A stretch of 64,000 nt of DNA from Actinoallomurus sp048498315. Lineage in GTDB: Bacteria; Actinomycetota; Actinomycetes; Streptosporangiales; Streptosporangiaceae. The stretch lies in the NCBI GenBank assembly GCA_048498315.1, contig JBEHYF010000008.1, forward strand, positions 1-64,000, given 5' to 3'. Under the pieces are notes generated by a model, which searched no databases, was not told the origin of the DNA, and saw nothing but the letters and a program-made list of their open reading frames with translations. Made by a program: the position numbers and the translations under genes. Positions 7,594-15,601 of this stretch are shown piece by piece (the first letter of the stretch is position 1; the number at the start of each line of letters is the position of its first letter).

Positions 7594-9387
7594 GTGAGCG
7601 AATCCACCGAACTCCTCTCGGATGCAGCCACAGCGGCGCCTGACGCCGCCACTGACGAGAACGCGGCCGCCTCTGCTCCGCGGCGCCGCCGCTCGGGCAC
7701 GGGCCTGTCGGCGATGGTGCTGCCTGAGCTGAAGGCGCTCGCCTCCAGCCTCGGTATCAGCGGCACCGGCGGCATGCGCAAGAGCCAGCTCATCGCCGCG
7801 ATCCAGGAGAAGCAGGCGCAGAGCACCGGAGGCGGTGAGCAGGCCACGGCCGCCAGGCACGACGGCGGAGCCGTGGCGGGTAGCGACGCGGGTGAGGCCG
7901 CCGAGACGCAGCGTCCCCAGCAGGAGCGGCCCGCCAAGCACGACGAGGCACCGGCGCAGGAGCAGCCGCAGGAGACCACGGCCGAAACCGCTGAGTCCGG
8001 CGGCGAGAGCGGCAGCCGGGAGGGCGGCAACGGCCAGCAGCGCCAGCGCCAGCGCGGCAACCGTAACCGCGACGGCCAGGGCGGCCAGAACGAGAGCCGC
8101 GGCGCCCAGAACCAGCGCAACGGCAACCCGCGGCAGGGCGACGATGAGGAGGAAGGCGGCGGCGGTGGCCGGCGGCGGCGCGGCCGGTTCCGCGAGCGCA
8201 ACCGCGGCCGCGGCGGCCGTGACCGCTTCGGCGAGGCCGAGCCGGTGATCAGCGAGGACGACGTCCTCATCCCGGTGTCCGGCATCCTCGACATCCGCGA
8301 CAACTACGCGTTCGTCCGCACCACCGGCTACCTGCCCGGCCCGCAGGACGTCTACGTCTCCCTGGCCCAGGTCCGCAAGCACGGCCTGCGCAAGGGCGAC
8401 GTCGTCACCGGCGCCGTGCGCCAGCCGCGCGAGGGCGAGCGGCGCGAGAAGTTCAACGCGCTGGTCCGCCTCGACACAGTGAACGGCATGGAGCCCGACC
8501 AGGCCAAGGGCCGCGTCGAGTTCTCCAAGCTGACCCCGCTGTACCCGCAGGAGCGCCTGCGCCTGGAGTCCGAGCCGGGCCAGCTGACCACGCGCATCAT
8601 CGACCTGGTCAGCCCCATCGGCAAGGGCCAGCGCGGTCTGATCGTCTCGCCGCCGAAGGCCGGCAAGACGATGGTGCTGCAGGCGATCGCCAACGCGATC
8701 ACCAAGAACAACCCCGAGTGCCACCTCATGGTCGTCCTCGTCGATGAGCGGCCGGAAGAGGTCACCGACATGCAGCGGTCGGTGAAGGGCGAGGTCATCC
8801 ACTCGACGTTCGACCGGCCCGCGGACGACCACACGATGGTCGCCGAGCTGGCGATCGAGCGGGCGAAACGGCTGGTCGAGCTCGGCCACGACGTTGTCGT
8901 GCTGCTCGACTCGATCACACGTCTCGGCCGCGCCTACAACCTCGCGGCGCCCGCGAGCGGCCGGATCCTGTCCGGTGGTGTCGACTCCACCGCGCTGTAC
9001 CCGCCGAAGCGGTTCTTCGGCGCCGCCCGCAACATCGAGAACGGCGGCTCGCTGACGATCCTCGCCACCGCGCTGATCGAGACCGGTTCGCGCATGGACG
9101 AGGTCATCTTCGAGGAGTTCAAGGGCACCGGCAACATGGAGCTGCGGCTCCGCCGCGAGCTGGCCGACAAGCGGGTGTTCCCGGCGATCGACGTGGATGC
9201 CTCCGGCACCCGTAAGGAAGAGATCCTGATGGCTCCGGAGGAGCTGCGGATCGTCTGGCAGCTGCGCCGCGTGCTGCACGCGCTGGAGACCCAGCAGGCG
9301 CTGGAACTCCTCATCGAGAAGATGAAGGAGACCAAGTCCAACGCCGAGTTCCTGCTCCAGGTGCAGAAGACCACGCTCAGCGACTGA
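7594..9387 (+). CDS. rho: Transcription termination factor Rho
   Basis: A 597-residue hexameric RNA-dependent ATPase. GTG start with GGAAGGAC upstream. Order: Rho N-terminal helical domain (LPELKALASSLGISGTGGMRKSQLIAAI); a long Gly/Arg/Asn/Gln-rich insertion (roughly residues 85-215) typical of actinobacterial Rho; the cold-shock-like RNA-binding domain (GILDIRDNYAFVRTTGYL); and the RecA-type motor with P-loop SPPKAGKT (Lys358), Walker B VVVLLDSITRLGRAYN and the Q/R-loop region. The enterobacterial form has 419 residues; the excess is the RG-rich insertion. Followed by an intrinsic terminator at 9498. Confidence 0.98.
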   Translation: MSESTELLSDAATAAPDAATDENAAASAPRRRRSGTGLSAMVLPELKALASSLGISGTGGMRKSQLIAAIQEKQAQSTGGGEQATAARHDGGAVAGSDAGEAAETQRPQQERPAKHDEAPAQEQPQETTAETAESGGESGSREGGNGQQRQRQRGNRNRDGQGGQNESRGAQNQRNGNPRQGDDEEEGGGGGRRRRGRFRERNRGRGGRDRFGEAEPVISEDDVLIPVSGILDIRDNYAFVRTTGYLPGPQDVYVSLAQVRKHGLRKGDVVTGAVRQPREGERREKFNALVRLDTVNGMEPDQAKGRVEFSKLTPLYPQERLRLESEPGQLTTRIIDLVSPIGKGQRGLIVSPPKAGKTMVLQAIANAITKNNPECHLMVVLVDERPEEVTDMQRSVKGEVIHSTFDRPADDHTMVAELAIERAKRLVELGHDVVVLLDSITRLGRAYNLAAPASGRILSGGVDSTALYPPKRFFGAARNIENGGSLTILATALIETGSRMDEVIFEEFKGTGNMELRLRRELADKRVFPAIDVDASGTRKEEILMAPEELRIVWQLRRVLHALETQQALELLIEKMKETKSNAEFLLQVQKTTLSD

Positions 9388-9465
9388 ACCCGACGAGCCC
9401 GCGGAGCGGGTGAGGAGGGTGAGGGAGCAGGAAGCCCGTCTGAACCCGACGAGCGCGCGGAGCGG
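9385..9465 (+). repeat. 25-bp direct repeat beginning at the rho stop codon
   Basis: Copy 1 (9385-9409) starts with the rho stop codon. Copy 2 (9441-9465) differs at one base of 25. A third, shorter match (CGAGCGCGCG) is at 9485-9494. A similar stop-spanning duplication occurs after icmA. Confidence 0.7.
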
Positions 9466-9497
9466 CACCCGGCACTCGACCGACCGAGCGCGCGATG

Positions 9498-9527
9498 GCG
9501 CCCCGGAGCCCGGCTCCGGGGCGCTTT
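9498..9527 (+). terminator. Intrinsic terminator of rho
   Basis: GCGCCCCGGAG (9498-9508) pairs perfectly with CTCCGGGGCGC (9514-9524) around CCCGG and is followed by TTT. From here to the kinase start at 9810 no gene is evident, only small GGCTCAG-type repeats around 9620-9660. Confidence 0.75.
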
Positions 9528-9809
9528 CGCGTACGGGCGCGCACCGGACGTGCGGCATGGCGGCCCCGCGTGGCGCCATGCGGCGCCGGGGAACGCGGTC
9601 CAGGGCCTGCGTTCCCGGGCCGGCTCAGCGCCGACTCGCCGGCTCAGCCGGCTCAATGCCGGCTCCGGGGTGCTCGCGGACCGGAGGTCGCCGGCGGTGG
9701 GGATAGCCCGACCGCCGGAACGCTGGGATGCTCCATGGTGGGCGGGCCCGCCGTCGGAGAGGGTGGATTCACCAGGTTCGGACGATCCAGGCGGCAGGAG
9801 AGGGATCCG

Positions 9810-11114
9810 GTGAACGGCACGATCGACAGGTCACCATCCGGCACGCGGGGGTACGCCCCGCTGCGGATCATCAAGGATCCGCTGAGCTGGCGGCGCGCCG
9901 CGTACATGCTGCTGCACTTCCCGCTGGGCCTGACCTACTTCGTCGGGCTCACCGTTCTGCTGTCCGTCTCGGTGAGCACGGTGGTCATCTGGGTCGGCGT
10001 GCTCGGTCTCGCCGTCACCATGATCCTCTGGCGCGGTGCGGCCATGCTCGAGCGCCGGCTGGCCGGCCTGGCGTTCGGCGTCGAGATCCCCACGCCGTAC
10101 CGCCCCCTGCCCGGCGGCGCCAACCTGCTGCGCAAGTGGCGGGTGATGGCCGCGGACCCGGCCACCTGGAAGGACCTGGTCTACCTCGCACTGACGTTCC
10201 CGATCGGCACCGCCGAGTTCGTGGCGTCGACGGTGCTGTGGAGCGCCTCGCTGTCGCTGATCACCATGCCGGCGTGGATCATGTCGAACGACGGCGGCTA
10301 TCTCTCCATCAGTGTCGGCAGCCACGAGGTCTGGCTCGACAACCCGATCACGACGCTGCCCGCCGTGCCGCTGGGGCTGGCGCTCGTCGTCCTGACCCTG
10401 TACTTCACCCGGGTCGTGGGCGCCGCGCACGGCGCGCTCGCCCGCTACCTGCTGGGCCCGAGCGAGACGCAGCGGCTGCGCGCCCGTACGGCCCAGCTGC
10501 GGGCGAGCCGGGCGCGTGGCGTGGACGCCGCCGAGGCCGAGCGCCGCCGCATCGAACGCGACCTGCACGACGGCGCCCAGCAGCAGCTGCTCGCCGTCGC
10601 CATGGACCTGGGCCGGGCCCGGGCGAAGCTGGAGACCGACCCGGCCGGCGCTCAGGAACTGATCCAGCAGGCGCACGCGGGCGCGAAGGAGGCCATCGCC
10701 GAGCTGCGCAACCTCGCCCGCGGCATCTACCCGGCGATCCTCACCGACCGCGGCCTCGACGCGGCGATCTCCGCGGTGGCCGCCCGCGCCGACGTGCCGG
10801 TCGACGTCGAGGTGGACCTGCCGACCAGGCCCCCGGCCGCCGTGGAGAGCATCGCCTACTTCATCGTGTCGGAGGCGCTGACCAACGTCGCCAAGTACGC
10901 GCGCGCGACCCGGGCGTCCGTGCGCATCACCCGCGACGACAACTGGGTGGTCGTCGAGGTGTCCGACAACGGCGTGGGCGGCGCGACGGCGACGCCGGGA
11001 GGCGGCCTCGCCGGCCTGGCCGACCGCGCCGCCGGCATCGACGGCATCCTCACCGTCGACAGCCCGGTGGGCGGCCCCACGGTCATCCGCGCCGACCTGC
11101 CCTGCGTCTGGTAG
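9810..11114 (+). CDS. Sensor histidine kinase (HisKA_3 / NarL-type)
   Basis: A 434-residue membrane kinase. GTG start with AGGAG at 9797-9801. The N-terminal half has about four to five hydrophobic segments in two halves of related sequence (a 'sensor domain' as in many actinomycete kinases). The dimerisation/phosphoacceptor helix has His253 in RRRIERDLHDGAQQQLLAVA. The HATPase domain shows EALTNVAKYARAT (N box) and VSDNGVGGA plus GGGLAGLADRAA (G boxes). The response regulator at 11154 follows after 39 bases and is the expected partner. It is paralogous to the kinase at 12493-13755. Signal unknown. Confidence 0.93.
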   Translation: MNGTIDRSPSGTRGYAPLRIIKDPLSWRRAAYMLLHFPLGLTYFVGLTVLLSVSVSTVVIWVGVLGLAVTMILWRGAAMLERRLAGLAFGVEIPTPYRPLPGGANLLRKWRVMAADPATWKDLVYLALTFPIGTAEFVASTVLWSASLSLITMPAWIMSNDGGYLSISVGSHEVWLDNPITTLPAVPLGLALVVLTLYFTRVVGAAHGALARYLLGPSETQRLRARTAQLRASRARGVDAAEAERRRIERDLHDGAQQQLLAVAMDLGRARAKLETDPAGAQELIQQAHAGAKEAIAELRNLARGIYPAILTDRGLDAAISAVAARADVPVDVEVDLPTRPPAAVESIAYFIVSEALTNVAKYARATRASVRITRDDNWVVVEVSDNGVGGATATPGGGLAGLADRAAGIDGILTVDSPVGGPTVIRADLPCVW

Positions 11115-11141
11115 CCGCGGCGCATCCGCACCGGCTTCCTC

Positions 11142-11147
11142 TACGCT
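11142..11147 (+). promoter_or_regulatory. -10 element of a probable leaderless promoter
   Basis: TACGCT ends 6 bases before the regulator's GTG at 11154, with no ribosome-binding site between, so the regulator may be transcribed on its own as well as with the kinase. Confidence 0.4.
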
Positions 11148-11153
11148 GAAGGC

Positions 11154-11801
11154 GTGCGCGTCGTGATCGCCGAAGACGCAGTGATGCTGCGCGAGGGGCT
11201 GATCCGTCTCCTCGCCGACGAGGGCATCGAGACGGTCGCCACGGCCGGCGACGGCCCGGGGCTGGTCGAGATCGTCGAAAAGCACCGGCCCGACCTGGCC
11301 GTCGTCGACGTGCGGATGCCGCCGTCGTTCACCGACGAGGGCCTGCGCGCGGCGCTGGAGGTCCGCCGCCGGGTGCCCGGCACCCCCATCCTCGTCTTCT
11401 CCCAGTACGTCGAGGAGCGCTACGCCACCGAGCTGATCGGCGACGGTGCGGAGGGCGTCGGCTACCTGCTGAAGGAGCGGGTCGCCGATGTCGCGGAATT
11501 CGTCGGCGCCGTACGCCAGGTCGCCGCCGGGGGCACGGTCATCGACTCGGAGGTGATCGCGCAGCTGCTCGGCCGCCGGCGCCACGGCGACCGCCTCGAG
11601 GCGCTGACGCCCCGCGAGCGCGAGGTGCTCGGCCTGATGGCGGAGGGCCTGTCCAACGCCGCGGTCGCGCGCCGGCTCGTCGTCACCGACGGCGCGGTGG
11701 AGAAGCACATCTCCAACATCTTCCTCAAGCTCGGCCTCCAGCACGCCGGCAGCACCCACCGCCGTGTCAAGGCGGTCCTGGCCTACCTCGGCCGCACCTG
11801 A
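11154..11801 (+). CDS. LuxR/NarL-family response regulator
   Basis: 215 residues: a receiver domain (acidic ED near residues 7-8, phospho-Asp52 in VVDVRMPPSFTDEG, Lys in LLKERV) and a C-terminal LuxR helix-turn-helix (LTPREREVLGLMAEGLSNAAVARRLVVTDGAVEKHISNIFLKL). It should bind DNA when phosphorylated by the kinase just upstream. It ends only 13 bases from the stop of the opposing paralogous regulator, which has the same length; targets are unknown. Confidence 0.94.
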   Translation: MRVVIAEDAVMLREGLIRLLADEGIETVATAGDGPGLVEIVEKHRPDLAVVDVRMPPSFTDEGLRAALEVRRRVPGTPILVFSQYVEERYATELIGDGAEGVGYLLKERVADVAEFVGAVRQVAAGGTVIDSEVIAQLLGRRRHGDRLEALTPREREVLGLMAEGLSNAAVARRLVVTDGAVEKHISNIFLKLGLQHAGSTHRRVKAVLAYLGRT

Positions 11802-11814
11802 CCCTCGGCGGCCG

Positions 11815-12462
11815 TCAGGACCGGTTGAGGTAGGCGAGCACGGCCAGCACCCGCCGGTTGTCGTCGTCGGACGGTGGCAGGCCCAGCTTGGCGAAGATGT
11901 TCGAGGTGTGCTTGGCGATGGCACGTTCGGTGACGACCAGGCGCTGCGCGATCGCGGCGTTCGAGCGCCCCTGCGCCATCAGCTCAAGCACCTCGCGCTC
12001 GCGCGGCGTGAGCGCGGCGAGCGGCTCGTCGCGTGAGTTGCGGGCCAGCAGCTGGGAGATCACCTGGGGGTCCATCGCGGTGCCGCCGGCCGCGACCCGG
12101 CGGATCGCCTCGACGAACTGGCCGGCGTCGAAGACGCGGTCCTTCAGCAGGTAGCCCACGCCGCCGCTGCCGTCGGCCAACAGCTCGCCCGCGTACAGCT
12201 GCTCGACGTGCTGGGACAGGACCAGCACCGGCAGGCCGGGCACCTCACGACGGGCGTGCAGGGCGGCCTGCAGACCCTCGTCGGTGAACGACGGCGGCAG
12301 CCGCACGTCGACGATCGCGACGTCGGGCTTGATCGTCAGCAGCGCGCGGGTCAGCTCCGGGCCGTTGTCGACCGCCGCCGCGATCTCGAAGCCGTACGCC
12401 TCCAGCAGCCGGATGAGGCCGTCGCGCAGCAGGAACAGGTCTTCGGCGAGGACGACGCGCAT
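11815..12462 (-). CDS. LuxR/NarL-family response regulator (possible DesR-like)
   Basis: 215 residues with phospho-Asp52 in IVDVRLPPSFTDEG and a C-terminal LuxR HTH (LTPREREVLELMAQGRSNAAIAQRLVVTERAIAKHTSNIF). It follows the minus-strand kinase after 30 bases and is presumably its partner. The pair is divergent from a fatty acid desaturase at 13974, the same partner set as Bacillus DesK-DesR-des. Control of the desaturase is inferred from position only; an inverted repeat at 13838-13863 is the candidate site. Confidence 0.93.
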   Translation of the reverse strand: MRVVLAEDLFLLRDGLIRLLEAYGFEIAAAVDNGPELTRALLTIKPDVAIVDVRLPPSFTDEGLQAALHARREVPGLPVLVLSQHVEQLYAGELLADGSGGVGYLLKDRVFDAGQFVEAIRRVAAGGTAMDPQVISQLLARNSRDEPLAALTPREREVLELMAQGRSNAAIAQRLVVTERAIAKHTSNIFAKLGLPPSDDDNRRVLAVLAYLNRS

Positions 12463-12492
12463 CAGGGCCTTCCATGCGGTACGGGCGGACGG

Positions 12493-13755
12493 TCAGGGCC
12501 GGGGCGAGGCGAGCACGCACGGCAGCTCCATCGTGACGATCGTCGGCCCGCCCTCGGGACTGCTCACGGCCAGCACACCGTCGAACGTACCGAGCCGGCG
12601 CTCCACGCCGCGCAGTCCGGTGCCTCGCGCGGGATCCGCGCCGCCGCGCCCGTCATCGGTGACGGTGACCCGCAGCAGCCCCTCCTCGTGCCGCAGGTCG
12701 ATCCAGGCCCGCCGCGCCTCGGCGTGCTTGGCCGCGTTCGTGAGCACCTCCGAGACCGCGAAGTAGGCCGCGGACTCCACCGGGGCCTCCAGGCGCCCCG
12801 GCAGCTCCACCGTCACCTCCGTGCGCAGCGGGCTCGCCAACGCCAGCGCCCGTACGGCGTCGCCCAGGCCGCGTTCGGCGAGCACCGGAGGGTGGATGCC
12901 GCGCACGAGGTCGCGCAGCTCGGTCAGCGCCTTCGCGGACGACTCGCGCGCCTCCGCCAGCAGCAGGCGGGCCTGGTCGGGGTCGGAGTCCATGAGGTGC
13001 TCGATCGCGCCGAGGCTCATGCCCATGGCGACCAGGCGGGCCTGCGCGCCGTCGTGCAGGTCGCGTTCGATCCGGCGCAGCTCGGCGGCCTGGGTGTCCA
13101 GCGCGTCGGCGCGCGACTCGGTCAGCCGCGCGACGCGCAGCTCCAGGGCACGCTCCCGCGTGGGCGCGAGCAGCCCGCGGGTGATCTCGGCGTGCAGCCG
13201 GATCACCTTCGCCGCGAGCCACAGGCCGGCGCCGGTGTACACCAGGCCGAGGAGCCCGGCGAGGCGGCCGCTGGTGCCGTCCCGGATCGGCAGGAACGTG
13301 TACCACACGTGGGCGTGCGCGTGCACGATCGGCTCCCACACGCCGGCCGCCAGCACCACGCCGTACAGGCCCCACAGGGGAAGCGCGAACGCGAGGATGG
13401 CCAGCGTGAAGCCGGCCGAGGCGTCGACCGGCAGCCACAGCAGGTCCCGCCAGGTCGCCGGGTCGATGATCACCCGGCGGTAGCGCTGGAAGACGCCGAT
13501 CAGGCCGCCCCGGGGTCGCGGCGCCGGACGGTACGGCCGCGCGATCTCCGTGCCGAGCCACGTGCGCGCCATGCGCCGGCGCAGGTCGGCGTGGCCGCGC
13601 ACCGCCTGCGTCAGCGGCGGCAGCAGGAACACGCCCGCGAACGGCACCGCGATGAGGACCACCGAGAGGACGAACAGCAGCAGCGAGGCCGGAATGGCCA
13701 GCAGGGCCAGGCCGAGCCCCTGGACGGCCGCGAGCGCCCCCGCGCGGATGTTCAT
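12493..13755 (-). CDS. Sensor histidine kinase (possible DesK-like)
   Basis: 420 residues. The ATG at 13755 is chosen over an earlier in-frame ATG because GGGAGGGACC lies just before it. Several N-terminal transmembrane segments (LGLALLAIPASLLLFVLSVV and following; FTLAILAFALPLWGLYG; LAGLLGLVYTGAGLWLA) precede the phosphoacceptor His234 in RRIERDLHDGAQARLVAMGM. The HATPase domain has EVLTNAAKHAEARRA and DDGRGGADPARGTGLRG. It is a paralogue of the 9810 kinase and forms an operon with the regulator at 11815. A membrane-embedded sensor beside a desaturase suggests membrane-fluidity sensing (inference). Confidence 0.93.
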   Translation of the reverse strand: MNIRAGALAAVQGLGLALLAIPASLLLFVLSVVLIAVPFAGVFLLPPLTQAVRGHADLRRRMARTWLGTEIARPYRPAPRPRGGLIGVFQRYRRVIIDPATWRDLLWLPVDASAGFTLAILAFALPLWGLYGVVLAAGVWEPIVHAHAHVWYTFLPIRDGTSGRLAGLLGLVYTGAGLWLAAKVIRLHAEITRGLLAPTRERALELRVARLTESRADALDTQAAELRRIERDLHDGAQARLVAMGMSLGAIEHLMDSDPDQARLLLAEARESSAKALTELRDLVRGIHPPVLAERGLGDAVRALALASPLRTEVTVELPGRLEAPVESAAYFAVSEVLTNAAKHAEARRAWIDLRHEEGLLRVTVTDDGRGGADPARGTGLRGVERRLGTFDGVLAVSSPEGGPTIVTMELPCVLASPRP

Positions 13756-13837
13756 TGGTCCCTCCCGATCGGTCCCATCTTCCACGGCCCAGCGTGCCGG
13801 GGCGAGCCCCTCGGGTCACTGGCGCTGGGCGCCGGGG

Positions 13838-13863
13838 CGGGGGTGGTGCCAGCCCCACCCCCG
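13838..13863. promoter_or_regulatory. Inverted repeat, candidate operator between kinase and desaturase
   Basis: CGGGGGTGG (13838-13846) and CCACCCCCG (13855-13863) are perfect 9-bp arms around 8 bases, sitting in the divergent promoter region. A TAGCGT -10-like box for the desaturase is at 13927-13932. A candidate site for the DesR-like regulator. Confidence 0.5.
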
Positions 13864-13973
13864 ATCCGGGGGGAAACCGCGTCCGGAGGGGGTGCTGGAC
13901 GGCTGGGGCGGCCGTCTCCCCGTTCCTAGCGTCTCGACCCGACACCGCGTCCCCGGGACCGAGGAGGAACCGC

Positions 13974-15155
13974 ATGCCCCCGACCATGCTGCGCGGAAGC
14001 GACTTCGCGCCGCTGATCAAGGAGGTCCGCGCGCACGGCCTGCTGGAGCGCCGGCCCCGCCGCCAGGGCTGGTCGGCCGCGCTGGACCTGCTGCTGTACG
14101 GCGGGGTGTTCGCCGCGGTCGCGCTGGCCGGCGACACGTGGTGGCAGCTCCTCCTCGCCGTGCCGGCCGCCGTGCTGACGACCCGCATCTACTTCGTCGG
14201 CCACGACGCCGGGCACGGGCAGCTCGCCGGCACCCGCCGGGGAAACCGGCTGCTCGGCGCGTTGATCGGCGACCTGGGGGTCGGCCTCAGCCACGGCTGG
14301 TGGACCGCCAAGCACAACCGGCACCACGCCAACCCCAACGACGTCGAGCGCGACCCGGACGTCGGCCCCGGCGTGCTGGTTTGGACCCCGGAGCAGGCGT
14401 CGGCGCGGCGCGGGCGGCTCTCCCGCGCGCTGGCCCGGCACCAGGGCCGGCTGTTCTTCCCGCTGCTCCTGCTGGAGGGCCTGAACCTCAAGGTCGCCGG
14501 CGTCCGCTGGGTCGCCGCGGAGCTGGCCGGGCGCGACGGCGGGCGGCGCGGCCCGGCGGCGGCCGAGGCGGTGCTGCTCGGCGCGCACCTGGCCGGCTAC
14601 TTCGGCCTGCTGTTCGCCGTCATGTCGCCGGGCCGGGCGGTGGCGTTCGCGCTCGCCCACCACGCGGCGCTCGGCGTGCACCTCGGCTGCGCCTTCGCGC
14701 CGAACCACAAGGGCATGGCGATGCCGGGACCGGACGAGCGCTGGGACCACCTGCGCAAGCAGGTCCTCACGTCGCGGAACGTGCGCGGCGGCCCGGTGGT
14801 CGACTGGTTCCTCGGCGGCCTCAACCACCAGATCGAGCACCACCTGTTCCCCGGCATGCCGCGCCCCAACCTGCGCCGGGCCCGGCCGCTGGTACGGGCG
14901 CACTGCGCGCGGCTCGGCCTGCCGTACACCGAGGAGGGCCTGATCGCCTCGTACGCGCGGGCGCTCGCCCACCTGACCGCCGCCGGATCCGGGCCGGGCC
15001 ACCGCACCACGATCGCGCCGAGCCGCCGTACGCGGGTGACCGGCGCGGAGCCCGCACGCCGCCGCGTCACGGAACCGGACGTCGCGGAGGCGCCGGACAC
15101 ACGCCTTCCCGGCCGCCCGGCCGGGCGAGCGCCCCGGCCCGGATCCGCGCCATGA
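13974..15155 (+). CDS. Membrane fatty acid desaturase
   Basis: 393 residues; ATG preceded by GAGGAGGAA. A di-iron integral membrane enzyme with the three histidine boxes: HDAGHGQ, HNRHHANP and NHQIEHHLFPGMPR. Hydrophobic pairs flank the boxes (LDLLLYGGVFAAVALA; the region around VLLGAHLAGYFGLLFAVM). It should introduce a double bond into acyl lipids using O2 and reduced ferredoxin or similar; regiospecificity cannot be read from sequence. The last ~45 residues are Arg/Pro-rich and disordered. Divergent from the kinase/regulator pair that may control it. Confidence 0.94.
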   Translation: MPPTMLRGSDFAPLIKEVRAHGLLERRPRRQGWSAALDLLLYGGVFAAVALAGDTWWQLLLAVPAAVLTTRIYFVGHDAGHGQLAGTRRGNRLLGALIGDLGVGLSHGWWTAKHNRHHANPNDVERDPDVGPGVLVWTPEQASARRGRLSRALARHQGRLFFPLLLLEGLNLKVAGVRWVAAELAGRDGGRRGPAAAEAVLLGAHLAGYFGLLFAVMSPGRAVAFALAHHAALGVHLGCAFAPNHKGMAMPGPDERWDHLRKQVLTSRNVRGGPVVDWFLGGLNHQIEHHLFPGMPRPNLRRARPLVRAHCARLGLPYTEEGLIASYARALAHLTAAGSGPGHRTTIAPSRRTRVTGAEPARRRVTEPDVAEAPDTRLPGRPAGRAPRPGSAP

Positions 15156-15235
15156 CGGGCCTGTACGGGAATGGCCGGCGGCTCCGGCACGTTGTCGTGT
15201 CTGGCACACTGGTACGCGCTGTGGTACCGGTTCAC

Positions 15236-15260
15236 ATCCCGCGAAATTCCGTTTCGGGAT
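15236..15260 (+). promoter_or_regulatory. Stem-loop in the rpmE leader
   Basis: ATCCCG...CGGGAT with an inner AAA/TTT pairing forms a hairpin that ends 32 bases before the rpmE GTG. It could be a ribosomal-protein leader structure; no known motif was recognised. A TTGTCG -35-like element (15192-15197) lies upstream. Confidence 0.3.
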
Positions 15261-15292
15261 GACCCGGCGACCGCCCGAAGCGAGGAGACAAC

Positions 15293-15517
15293 GTGAAGCC
15301 TGACATCCACCCGGACTACGTCGTCACGACCGTGACGTGTACGTGCGGCAACACATTTCAGACCCGCAGCACCGCCAAGAACGGCGTGATCCACGCCGAC
15401 GTGTGCTCGAACTGCCACCCGTTCTACACGGGCAAGCAGAAGATCCTCGACACCGGCGGTCGCGTGGCGCGGTTCGAGAAGCGCTTCGGCAAGAAGGCCA
15501 CGGGCAACAAGAAGTAG
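15293..15517 (+). CDS. rpmE: 50S ribosomal protein L31 (zinc-binding form)
   Basis: 74 residues, starting GTG with GAGGAG upstream. Cys16, Cys18, Cys38 and Cys41 (TCTCGN and CSNCHPFYTG) are the zinc ligands of the C+ form of L31, unlike the zinc-free paralogue induced on zinc starvation. The basic C-terminal tail (EKRFGKKATGNKK) is typical. It precedes prfA by 84 bases, the common actinobacterial rpmE-prfA-prmC translation cluster. Confidence 0.97.
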   Translation: MKPDIHPDYVVTTVTCTCGNTFQTRSTAKNGVIHADVCSNCHPFYTGKQKILDTGGRVARFEKRFGKKATGNKK

Positions 15518-15601
15518 GCCGACGTGGTACGCCGGCCGGAGAGGCAGCGCTTCTCTGGCCGGCGTCCGGCTGTCTGCCCGCCTTCGACCCGAGGACCTGA
15601 C

